In this document: positions 1 to 5,426 of the stretch, one piece after another
Layout of the letters: each line of letters begins with the position of its first letter
Position numbering within the stretch: the first letter of the stretch is position 1
Program-made: the position numbers and the translations under genes
The notes under the pieces: generated by a model
Told to the model about the DNA's origin: nothing
What the model saw: the letters and a program-made list of their open reading frames with translations, nothing else
The model's database searches: none
Source of the DNA: Alphaproteobacteria bacterium
GTDB lineage: Bacteria > Pseudomonadota > Alphaproteobacteria > RS24
Assembly (NCBI GenBank): GCA_029248825.1
Contig: JAQWIP010000004.1
Coordinates: 1-10,897, forward strand
DNA length: 10,897 nucleotides
Direction of reading: 5' to 3'

Positions 1-46
1 CAACGGGTTTACAGCCCGTCCCCTTTAGCCACTCGGGCATCCCCCC
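1..46 (-). tRNA. tRNA-Tyr: tRNA-Tyr (anticodon GTA), 3' part cut off by the window edge
   Basis: Read on the minus strand from position 46, the sequence gives an acceptor 5' strand GGGGGGA, then T8 and G9. A CCC/GGG D stem follows, enclosing GAGTGGCTAAA. The anticodon stem ACGGG/CCCGT carries the loop CTGTAAA, so the anticodon GTA lies at plus positions 10-12. The D-arm and the TGTAAA loop are typical of bacterial tRNA-Tyr. The long variable arm, T arm and acceptor 3' strand lie outside the window. The gene is divergent from rlmB. The exact 5' end rests on the acceptor and D-stem geometry and cannot be checked against the missing 3' strand. Confidence 0.9.
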
Positions 47-74
47 GCCCAAAGGTAAAACCACCTGTCTACTT

Positions 75-90
75 TCAAGTAAACACTTGA
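75..90. repeat. Perfect 6-bp inverted repeat between tRNA-Tyr and rlmB
   Basis: TCAAGT-AAAC-ACTTGA is a perfect palindrome with a 4-nt spacer. It lies 29-44 nt upstream of the mature 5' end of the tRNA, around where a -35 region for the tRNA would be, and over 100 nt upstream of rlmB. It has no T-run, so it is unlikely to be a terminator. It could be an operator for a dimeric regulator, or chance. I see no second copy in the window. Confidence 0.3.
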
Positions 91-168
91 TTTTAATACG
101 AAATTAATGCACAAAACCCTGTCCGCTAGCCTTACTTTCAACCGAAAACGGGGTTAACGACACAGTAT

Positions 169-197
169 TTGCACATCAATGTCATCAGCCTTATAAG
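169..197 (+). promoter_or_regulatory. Candidate sigma-70 promoter overlapping the rlmB ribosome binding site
   Basis: TTGCAC (169-174), a 17-nt spacer and TATAAG (192-197) resemble a housekeeping promoter. The -10 box runs into the AAGGAA Shine-Dalgarno at 195-200. If it is active, transcription would start close to the ATG at 205 and give a nearly leaderless message. If the Shine-Dalgarno is used instead, transcription must begin further upstream. Both elements are read only from the sequence. Confidence 0.3.
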
Positions 198-204
198 GAA
201 TTGT

Positions 205-975
205 ATGTCCAAGCGCAAGCCCAACCACTTAAGAAATAAAAGAAAAATCCCCGCCGAGAGTGCGGTGGCTTTGCTCTATGGCACGCATGCGGTTCGCGCG
301 GCTTTGGAAAATCCGAAACGCCGGATCAACAAGCTGTTTGCCACCCAAAATGCCGCCAATGAGCTGCAAGCGATTTGCGCCAAACGAAACCTATCGGTGG
401 AGCTGCAAACCAGCGGCGAATTGGCCGCGCTTTTGCCATCGGATGCGGTGCATCAAGGCATGGTGCTGGACGCCAGCTCCCTGCCCCCGGTTTCGTTGGA
501 AGACGCGGCTGTCTCGGGCAAATTGCTGATTATTCTCGACCAAGTGTCGGATCCGCGCAATGTCGGCGCGATTTTGCGCGCGGCCGCCGTATTTGGCGCG
601 GGCGGCGTGATTATGACCAAACGAAACAGCCCGCCGCCGGCTGGCACTTTGGCCAAAACGGCGGTGGGCGCCTTGGAAGTCATGCCCCTGATTGAAGTGA
701 CCAATTTGGCGCGCGCGCTGGAAACGCTGCATAAAGCTGGCTATATGAGCGTCGGCCTAGACGAACATGGCGAGGTGTTGATTGACGAAGTGTCGAAAGA
801 CCGCCCGATTGCGGTGGTGATGGGCGCTGAAGGCCCGGGGCTTCGTCGTTTGACGCGCGAAACCTGCGATATGCTGGCGCGTCTGCCCGTAGCCGAAAGC
901 GCCACGGGCGAAGCTTTCGCCACACTCAACGTGGCCACGGCAACGGCGGTAACGCTTTACGCTCTCACGCGTTAG
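205..975 (+). CDS. rlmB: RlmB/TrmH-family 23S rRNA (guanosine-2'-O)-methyltransferase
   Basis: The 256-residue SPOUT methyltransferase probably uses S-adenosylmethionine to 2'-O-methylate a guanosine of 23S rRNA (G2251 in E. coli). Residues 1-15 are basic. A substrate-binding L30e-like domain follows at about 22-95 (LYGTHAV at 24-30). The SpoU catalytic domain holds motif 1 DPRNVGAILR (116-125), motif 2 MGAEGPGLR (206-214) and motif 3 TLNVATA (240-246). Motif 3 is usually SLNVSVA, so the first Ser is Thr and the second is Ala here, while the Asn is kept. I chose ATG 205 because AAGGAA sits 4 nt before it; an in-frame TTG at 169 has no such site. Length fits the family. The gene ends 7 bp from the convergent CDGSH gene, and I see no terminator hairpin between them. 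A related TrmH-family specificity cannot be excluded. Confidence 0.9.
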   Translation: MSKRKPNHLRNKRKIPAESAVALLYGTHAVRAALENPKRRINKLFATQNAANELQAICAKRNLSVELQTSGELAALLPSDAVHQGMVLDASSLPPVSLEDAAVSGKLLIILDQVSDPRNVGAILRAAAVFGAGGVIMTKRNSPPPAGTLAKTAVGALEVMPLIEVTNLARALETLHKAGYMSVGLDEHGEVLIDEVSKDRPIAVVMGAEGPGLRRLTRETCDMLARLPVAESATGEAFATLNVATATAVTLYALTR

Positions 976-982
976 CCGCGAC

Positions 983-1222
983 TTAGAGTTTATTGTGGGC
1001 GCCATCGCATAGCACGCCTTTGGCCGAGGCTTTGCAGCCGCAGAAGTATACTTGGCCATCTTTTTCGGCTGTATAGGCGACGGGTTCGAAATCGCTGCCA
1101 TTATGTTTGCCATCGCAAAACGGCTGGCGGGTAGACTTGCCGCAAGAACACCAAAAATAGGTTTTTCCCGCTTTGACTTCGGTTTTATAAGGCGCTTTTT
1201 GTGGACATTCCGCTTGGCTCAT
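983..1222 (-). CDS. Small dual-CDGSH iron-sulfur protein
   Basis: The 79-residue protein carries two CDGSH-type motifs. The first has C25, C27, C36 and H40 (CSCGKSTRQPFCDGKH). The second has C61, C63, C72 and H76 (CGCKASAKGVLCDGAH). In this family the three Cys and one His of each motif hold a 2Fe-2S cluster, so two clusters per chain are expected. Bacterial members are soluble and their role is poorly known; electron transfer or redox sensing is usually proposed. The CDGKH of motif 1 has Lys where Ser, Ala or Thr is usual, and motif 2 has Val in place of the usual Pro. ATG 1222 is chosen because GGGAG lies 6 nt before it; an upstream in-frame extension would overlap the nuclease gene and lacks family similarity. 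It is the last gene of the Sel1-nuclease-CDGSH operon, 22 nt after the nuclease stop. Confidence 0.88.
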   Translation of the reverse strand: MSQAECPQKAPYKTEVKAGKTYFWCSCGKSTRQPFCDGKHNGSDFEPVAYTAEKDGQVYFCGCKASAKGVLCDGAHNKL

Positions 1223-1244
1223 GTGGGGCTCCCGTGACACTGGT

Positions 1245-1804
1245 TTATCTACTGGCATCGCACCAAGAGCGGCGCTTGCCCCGACCAGTATAGGGGCGCG
1301 CATGGCCATCATCAACCAAGATGAGGCCGAGATTGCGAAACTCTAAAGAGTAGACATCGGCGACCACGCGCCCACCATATTTATCAAACGCGATATTGTG
1401 CAAAATCAATTCCTTGCCAGCCAGCTTTTTAAACCTCTGACGCGCAAACTCGCCGCCCTTGCGTTCTTGTTTGCATTTGGCGCGCTTGCCATATTCTGGC
1501 GTATCAATACCGCGCACCCGCACCAGCGTCTCGACCATATGATTGAGCCAAATCTTGGCGCAACCCGAACCGTGTCGCCATCTAATACGTCCAGCACCTC
1601 GGCTCGATAGCTCAAGCCCTCGCCAGCAAACTTTTGTAGATAATAGGTCGCCACTGCCTCGGAATGATGACAATGAAAATCGCCCGTGCTGCGCTTGGTG
1701 TGGCAGCCATCATCGTTGAACCCGCCGCCGTGTGCCGAGGCATGGGAGGCAAAGCCCATGGCCAAGCAAATGGCTAGGGCAAAGTGGTGATGGAATAATC
1801 GCAT
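1245..1804 (-). pseudogene. Secreted thermonuclease-like (SNase) gene split by a frameshift
   Basis: The first frame starts at ATG 1804, with AAGGG 6 nt upstream. It gives a signal peptide (about 1-24, ending SHASA), a His/Cys motif DDGCHTKRSTGDFHCHH (31-47) and the start of an SNase domain, LDGDTVRV (74-81). The rest of the domain continues in another frame: KIWLNHMVETLVRVRGIDTPEYG, then DKYGGRVVADV, then GHARPY near the end. The residues matching the staphylococcal nuclease active site (Asp of LDGDT, R and DTPE of VRVRGIDTPE, R of DKYGGR) are therefore all present, but in two frames. The break lies near 1556-1563; one missing base would restore about 186 residues with normal family spacing. 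Start and Sel1 stop overlap as TAATG, suggesting translational coupling. Loss may be recent, or it may be a sequencing error. The last frame alone would lack the LDGDT segment. Confidence 0.85.
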
Positions 1805-2520
1805 TAACAACCCTTGTAGCTTCGTGCCTTACAAGAAGCGGCTCGGCTTTGTGCCTTGGAGATTTGTTGCGAAGTCATTTCCTTGGCGAGAAGACCACGG
1901 TTTTTAGCGGCGTTTTCATTTCCTTGCGCGGCAGCTAAATTATACCACATGTGCGCGGTCACATAATCTTGTGGCACGCCTTGTCCTAGTTCATACATAA
2001 TCCCCAGATTAAATTGCGCGTCCTCCTCTCCTTGCGCGGCAGCCAAATTATACCACATGTGCGCGGTCACATAATTTTGAGGCACGCCTTGTCCTAGATC
2101 ATACATAAACCCCAGATTAGATTGCGCTCGAGCATTCCCTTGCTCTGCGGCCTTGCGAAACCATTTCATCGCCTTGCCATAATTTTGCGATACACCTTGG
2201 CCTTTGACATACATAAGCCCCAGATTAAATTGCGCGCCCGCATCCCCTTGTTCGGCGGCCTTCCGATACCACTTTACCGCCTTGCCATAATCTTGCGACA
2301 CGCCTTGGCCTTGGTCATACAGAATTCCCAGACTAATTTGCGCGACGGCATGCCATTGCTCGGAAGCCCTGCGATACCATTTTACCGCCTCGGCGTAATT
2401 GTCAGCGAAATAGGCTTTATCACCCCGATCGAAATCGCGTTGCGCATCAGCTCGCGCTCCGCTGACCAGAGCAAATGAAAGACATAGAAATATGGCGAGA
2501 AGCCGGAAGTAATGGGTCAC
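1804..2520 (-). CDS. Secreted Sel1-like repeat protein
   Basis: The 238-residue protein begins with a signal peptide (about 1-25, ending GARADA), so it should act in the periplasm or outside the cell. Residues 44-187 form four 36-residue Sel1 repeats, a TPR-like alpha-solenoid with WYRKAAEQG and NLGLMYxxGQGVxQ cores. A fifth partial repeat follows at 188-221. The tail (KEMTSQQISKAQSRAASC) resembles that of many proteobacterial Sel1 proteins. Such proteins usually bind partner proteins and have no catalytic site. ATG 2520 is preceded by AAGGA about 7 nt upstream. A possible promoter lies at 2548-2576. Its stop overlaps the start of the nuclease gene as TAATG, so the two were probably translated together. 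The partner and function are unknown. Confidence 0.9.
   Translation of the reverse strand: MTHYFRLLAIFLCLSFALVSGARADAQRDFDRGDKAYFADNYAEAVKWYRRASEQWHAVAQISLGILYDQGQGVSQDYGKAVKWYRKAAEQGDAGAQFNLGLMYVKGQGVSQNYGKAMKWFRKAAEQGNARAQSNLGFMYDLGQGVPQNYVTAHMWYNLAAAQGEEDAQFNLGIMYELGQGVPQDYVTAHMWYNLAAAQGNENAAKNRGLLAKEMTSQQISKAQSRAASCKARSYKGC
1923..2138 (-). repeat. Two 108-bp tandem units encoding adjacent Sel1 repeats
   Basis: Units 1923-2030 and 2031-2138 match at 91 of the first 97 positions by direct comparison; the last 11 bases diverge. They encode the VTAHMWYNLAAAQG-type repeats 4 and 5 and their junctions. One unit equals one 36-residue Sel1 repeat. The neighbouring repeats (EAVKWYRKAAEQG type) are clearly more diverged, so this is probably a recent in-frame duplication within the gene. 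Confidence 0.85.
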
Positions 2521-2547
2521 TGCGTGTTCCTTGTTATTTTTATTGAA

Positions 2548-2576
2548 ACCCTAAAGTCCAGCAGGCTTGTGTGCAA
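2548..2576 (-). promoter_or_regulatory. Candidate promoter of the Sel1 gene, TTGCAC-N17-TAGGGT
   Basis: On the minus strand, TTGCAC (2576-2571), 17 nt and TAGGGT (2553-2548) end 27 nt before the Sel1 start codon, implying a leader of about 20 nt. The -10 box keeps the T, A and final T of the consensus but has GGG inside. The same spacing and -10 sequence occur before the 87-aa gene and the TPR gene. Confidence 0.35.
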
Positions 2577-2644
2577 GACTAGCCATCAGCAAATCTCTTC
2601 CTGATCATGTTTGCTCGATACCCGCGCATCGGCAACTTAAGCAC

Positions 2645-2908
2645 TCATTTGGTTAAGTTAATTTTGTATTTCCGTTTGCGCGAATTGCTACTTGTACCTT
2701 TCCCACATTCAATTACCTCACTTCTTCCGTAAGCGATACGCTCTAATGCACTTTTAGCAGACGGTGTCGGAGGATTGTCCCCTTCTTTTTTCACAGCATC
2801 TAATAAATCACCAACAGAAACATCAATACTTGTCCTACCTTGCTGCCGAGCTTCATGAAGAATATGGCCAGCCGCATCTTCAAACATTGCCTGAGTATAT
2901 TTTGCCAT
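2645..2908 (-). CDS. Hypothetical 87-residue protein, AT-rich gene
   Basis: I do not recognise this family. The start at ATG 2908 is well supported by AAAGGAG 7 nt upstream. The protein begins MAKYTQAMFEDAAGHILHEARQ and looks mostly helical for the first 40 residues (LLDAVKKEG at about 35-43). A Ser/Thr/Pro-containing link follows, then SALERIAYG, and finally a basic tail (GKGTSSNSRKRKYKI, about 69-83). It has no signal peptide, membrane segment or cysteine pattern. The basic tail would suit nucleic-acid binding, but this is only a guess. Base composition is visibly more AT-rich than the neighbours, which may mean transfer. It stands alone: a terminator isolates it from the thiolase gene upstream, and 124 nt separate it from Sel1. 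Confidence 0.7.
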   Translation of the reverse strand: MAKYTQAMFEDAAGHILHEARQQGRTSIDVSVGDLLDAVKKEGDNPPTPSAKSALERIAYGRSEVIECGKGTSSNSRKRKYKINLTK

Positions 2909-2938
2909 GATTTAGCTCCTTTTTTTATTTTTCTTATT

Positions 2939-2966
2939 CCCAAACCCTAACCAACCCCCATCCCCC
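2939..2966 (-). other. Putative G-quadruplex-forming sequence upstream of the 87-aa gene
   Basis: The minus strand has four G-runs of 5, 5, 3 and 3 with loops AT, TTGGTTA and TTT, so it satisfies the G3+N1-7 rule for intramolecular quadruplexes. It spans the spacer and -10 element of the candidate promoter for the 87-aa gene and lies on the non-template (coding) strand. Folding is not shown by sequence alone. Confidence 0.5.
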
Positions 2967-2972
2967 ACACAA
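2944..2972 (-). promoter_or_regulatory. Candidate promoter of the 87-aa gene, TTGTGT-N17-TAGGGT
   Basis: TTGTGT (2972-2967), a G-rich 17-nt spacer and TAGGGT (2949-2944) precede the ATG at 2908 by 35 nt, implying a leader of about 29 nt with the AGGAG site inside it. The thiolase terminator just upstream means the gene needs its own promoter, and this is the only candidate I see in the remaining gap. Confidence 0.4.
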
Positions 2973-2976
2973 CAAA

Positions 2977-3004
2977 AAAGCCCCGCCATTTCTGACGGGG
3001 CTTT
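2977..3004 (-). terminator. Rho-independent terminator of the thiolase gene
   Basis: A 9-bp stem AAAGCCCCG/CGGGGCTTT (2977-2985 with 2996-3004) closes a 10-nt loop. On the minus strand it is followed by a run of six T. It lies 25 nt after the thiolase stop codon, the usual place. Confidence 0.88.
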
Positions 3005-3029
3005 CTCAATTCAATTTTATTTGGTCAGA

Positions 3030-4205
3030 CTACTGAAGGTTCTCAATAATCGTCACATTGGCCATACCACCGCCTTCGCACATGGTTTGCAGGCCGTATT
3101 TGCCGCCTTTGCGTTGCAAGGCGTTAACCAGCGTAGCCATCAATTTCGTGCCAGAGCCGCCCAATGGGTGACCCAGCGCAATGGCGCCGCCATGCACGTT
3201 TAGCTTTTCTTCGTCGACGCCCAATTCTTTGGCGAAAGCTACCGGAATGGAGCCGAAAGCTTCGTTGACTTCAAACACGTCAATGTCGTCTACCGACAGA
3301 CCCGCTTTTTCCAACGCGCGTTTGGTGGCCGGAATTGGCGCTTCCAACATGATGACCGGATCGTGACCCATTACCGACAGGTGGATGATTTTTGCCAAAG
3401 GTTTCACGCCCAGTTTTTTTAGGCCGTCTTCGTTAACAATCATCACGCCCGAGGCGCCATCGCAAATTTGGCTGGCCGAGGCCGCCGTGATGACACCGTC
3501 TTCCGCCAAAAGCTTCACGCCCGAAATGCTCTCGAGGCTGGCGTCAAAGCGGATGCCCTCATCGGTTTTGTGCATTTCTTTGTCGCCATCTGCATTGGTT
3601 ACTTCAACAGGAACAATTTCCGTATCAAAAGCGCCAGCTTGCGTGGCAGCAATCGCGCGCTCGTGGCTGCGATAGGCATAGGCGTCTACGTCTTCTTTGC
3701 TCAGGTCATATTTCTTGGCGACCATTTCGGCACCAACAAATTGGCTGAACTGAACATTGGGATAGCGCTCTTGCATGTTCGGCGACACGTAAAAACCGTG
3801 GCCTTCTTTGAACGGCAGCGAGATGGGCAGACCCATCGGCACGCGGCTCATGCTTTCTACGCCAGCCGCGATAACGCAATCCATGGTGCCAGACATTACC
3901 GCTTGGGCGGCAAAGTGGATGGACTGTTGCGACGAACCGCATTGGCGGTCGATGGAAGTGGCTGGCACGCTTTCTGGCAATTTAGAGGCCAGAACCGCGT
4001 TGCGGCCAATATTGCCAGCTTGCTCGCCAGCTTGGCCGACGCAGCCCATAATCACATCTTCGACAGAGGCCGGATCGGCGCCCGTGCGGTCGATGAGGTT
4101 GTTGATGACTTCGGCCGCCAAATCGGCTGGGTGCCAGTCTTTGAGTTTCCCGTCGCGGCGCCCCCCTGCGGTGCGTGCTGCGGCTACAATATATGCTTCG
4201 GCCAT
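3030..4205 (-). CDS. Thiolase family protein (acetyl-CoA C-acyltransferase, FadA6-like)
   Basis: The 391-residue enzyme has full thiolase length and all catalytic parts. The nucleophilic Cys is C89 in DRQCGSSQQ, NEAF is at 314-317, H346 is in GHPLGGSG, and C376 is in CEGGG near the C-terminus. It should cleave a 3-ketoacyl-CoA with CoA to release acetyl-CoA, or run the reverse condensation, in the cytoplasm. The DRQCGSSQQ, AGNIGR and GLQTMCEGGGMANVTIIE segments resemble, from memory, the degradative FadA6-type group rather than biosynthetic PhaA/AtoB. ATG 4205 is preceded by AGGAG about 7 nt upstream. It is divergent from the nitronate monooxygenase-like gene and has its own terminator, so it is probably monocistronic. 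Substrate chain and specificity cannot be read from the sequence. Confidence 0.93.
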   Translation of the reverse strand: MAEAYIVAAARTAGGRRDGKLKDWHPADLAAEVINNLIDRTGADPASVEDVIMGCVGQAGEQAGNIGRNAVLASKLPESVPATSIDRQCGSSQQSIHFAAQAVMSGTMDCVIAAGVESMSRVPMGLPISLPFKEGHGFYVSPNMQERYPNVQFSQFVGAEMVAKKYDLSKEDVDAYAYRSHERAIAATQAGAFDTEIVPVEVTNADGDKEMHKTDEGIRFDASLESISGVKLLAEDGVITAASASQICDGASGVMIVNEDGLKKLGVKPLAKIIHLSVMGHDPVIMLEAPIPATKRALEKAGLSVDDIDVFEVNEAFGSIPVAFAKELGVDEEKLNVHGGAIALGHPLGGSGTKLMATLVNALQRKGGKYGLQTMCEGGGMANVTIIENLQ

Positions 4206-4349
4206 GTGGCTCTCCTAATGTTGTCTTATGATAAAAGTCTCTTGGCGCTATGCATACCAAATGCGGCCTCGCTACGACAAGTGAATTTTCATTTGCACAT
4301 TCTGAGCCACCGCTTAACATGGCCTCAAATCTGATTGAGGAGATCACTT
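4206..4349. promoter_or_regulatory. Shared divergent promoter region, thiolase and NMO-like gene
   Basis: These 144 bp separate two divergent start codons and must hold both promoters. A weak plus-strand candidate is TTGCAC (4293-4298), 16 nt and TAACAT (4315-4320), about 30 nt before the ATG at 4350. A weak minus-strand candidate is TTGTCG (4280-4275), 18 nt and TATGCA (4256-4251). I see no convincing operator palindrome. Co-regulation of the two genes is plausible from the layout only. Confidence 0.45.
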
Positions 4350-5324
4350 ATGAAAACGCGTATTACTGAATTATTCGGCATCGAGCATCCCATCATTCAA
4401 GGCGGCATGCACCATGTGGGCTTCGCTGAAATGGCAGCCGGCGTCTCCAACGCTGGCGGGCTGGGCATTATCACCGGCCTCACCCAACGCACGCCCAAAG
4501 ACTTGGCGAATGAAATTGCGCGTTGCAAAGACATGACCGACAAGCCCATCGGCGTGAACTTGACGTTTCTGCCAGGCTTTGCCGACCCTGATTATCCGGG
4601 CTACATCGAAGCAATTATCGCCCATGATGTGAAAATTGTGGAAACCGCAGGGCGTAGCCCCGAGCAATATATGCCGATGCTGAAAGACGCGGGCATTAAA
4701 GTCATTCACAAATGCACCAGCGTGCGTCACTCGTTGAAAGCCGAAAAAATTGGCTGTGATGCGGTGAGCGTCGATGGTTTCGAATGCGGCGGTCACCCCG
4801 GCGAAGACGATATTCCAAACATGATTTTGCTGCCGCGCGCCGCCGAAGAATTGAGCATTCCTTTTGTCGCCTCGGGCGGCATTGGCAATGCCAAGCAATT
4901 GGTTGCCGCTTTGGCGCTGGGCGCTGACGGCGTCAACATGGGCACGCGTTTCATCGCCACCAAAGAAGCCCCCGTCCACCAAAACGTAAAAGACGCGCTT
5001 GTCGGTGCCAGCGAGCTGGACACGACGCTGATTATGCGTCCGCTGCGCAATACCGAGCGGGTTTTGAAAAACGATGCGGTGAACCGTATTCTCGAAAAAG
5101 AGAAAGAGCTGGGCGCCGACATTAAAATCAACGACATCATGGATGAAGTGGCTGGCGTCTATCCGAAAATCATGTCCGATGGCGACATGGACTCGGGCGC
5201 TTGGAGCTGTGGCATGGTCGCAGGCCTCATTCACGATGTGCCAAGCTGCCAAGATTTAATCAGCGGCATGATGAAAGAAGCCGATGAAATTATTTCCAAA
5301 CGCTTGAAAGCTTTTGCCGCCTAA
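4350..5324 (+). CDS. FMN-dependent nitronate monooxygenase-family enzyme (NPD/FabK/IpdC-like)
   Basis: The 324-residue protein is a single TIM-barrel flavoprotein. The start has IIQGGMHHVGFAEMA (15-29) and NAGGLGIITG (34-43). FECGGHPGEDD (144-154) is the family's GGH motif, and ASGGIGN (174-180) with GADGVNMGTRF (191-201) forms the FMN phosphate site. Members are usually named nitronate monooxygenase or 2-nitropropane dioxygenase, but the family also includes enoyl reductases (FabK) and the steroid-catabolic IpdC. I therefore would not fix the substrate. No signal peptide is seen, so it is cytoplasmic. ATG 4350 is chosen for the GAGGAG site 7 nt upstream; an in-frame TTG at 4335 overlaps that site. 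It faces away from a thiolase, which favours a role in acyl-CoA catabolism over nitroalkane detoxification. A strong terminator follows. Confidence 0.9.
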   Translation: MKTRITELFGIEHPIIQGGMHHVGFAEMAAGVSNAGGLGIITGLTQRTPKDLANEIARCKDMTDKPIGVNLTFLPGFADPDYPGYIEAIIAHDVKIVETAGRSPEQYMPMLKDAGIKVIHKCTSVRHSLKAEKIGCDAVSVDGFECGGHPGEDDIPNMILLPRAAEELSIPFVASGGIGNAKQLVAALALGADGVNMGTRFIATKEAPVHQNVKDALVGASELDTTLIMRPLRNTERVLKNDAVNRILEKEKELGADIKINDIMDEVAGVYPKIMSDGDMDSGAWSCGMVAGLIHDVPSCQDLISGMMKEADEIISKRLKAFAA

Positions 5325-5347
5325 GCAAACCCGCTTTTACAAAATTG

Positions 5348-5384
5348 AAAAGCCCCGCACTTTTAAAAAGAGCGGGGCTTTTTT
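5348..5384 (+). terminator. Rho-independent terminator, probably bidirectional
   Basis: An 11-bp stem AAAAGCCCCGC/GCGGGGCTTTT (5348-5358 with 5372-5382) closes a 13-nt AT-rich loop. A run of six T ends the plus-strand copy, 23 nt after the NMO-like stop. The A-run on the 5' side gives a short T-run on the minus strand, so it could also end the alkyl sulfatase operon, whose last stop is at 5427. Confidence 0.88.
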
Positions 5385-5419
5385 ATGCCTAATCTTCAAC
5401 TTTATGCCTAATCTTTAAC
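5382..5419. repeat. 19-bp tandem duplication beside the terminator
   Basis: TTTATGCCTAATCTTCAAC (5382-5400) is followed directly by the same 19 bases with one C-to-T change (5401-5419). The first copy begins inside the T-run of the terminator. It lies between two convergent genes and codes for nothing visible. Replication slippage is the simplest origin. Confidence 0.8.
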
Positions 5420-5426
5420 CAAGCGC

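Noticed and set aside
1223..1315. Longer start for the CDGSH protein with a hydrophobic N-terminus
   Set aside because: It would overlap the nuclease coding end. ATG 1222 has its own GGGAG site and fits family length.
1923..2500. Regular repeat pattern as a possible CRISPR array
   Set aside because: The 108-bp period equals 36 codons and encodes Sel1 units in frame; there are no short repeats with unrelated spacers.
2634..2659. Inverted repeat AACTTAA/TTAAGTT around the stop of the 87-aa gene as a terminator
   Set aside because: The 7-bp stem is AT-rich with a 12-nt loop and no T-run follows, so it is a poor terminator.
2939..2966. Telomere-like TTAGGG/TTTGGG sequence
   Set aside because: It is a single short tract in a bacterial chromosome-type context; quadruplex or promoter readings explain it better.
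3468..4334. Long open frame of 288 codons antisense to the thiolase gene
   Set aside because: The thiolase on the opposite strand has every catalytic motif and a proper start. The antisense frame has no recognisable domain and reflects codon bias.
4371..5252. Open frame of 293 codons antisense to the NMO-like gene
   Set aside because: It lies wholly within a clear flavoenzyme gene, is His/Phe/Gly-rich and resembles no family.
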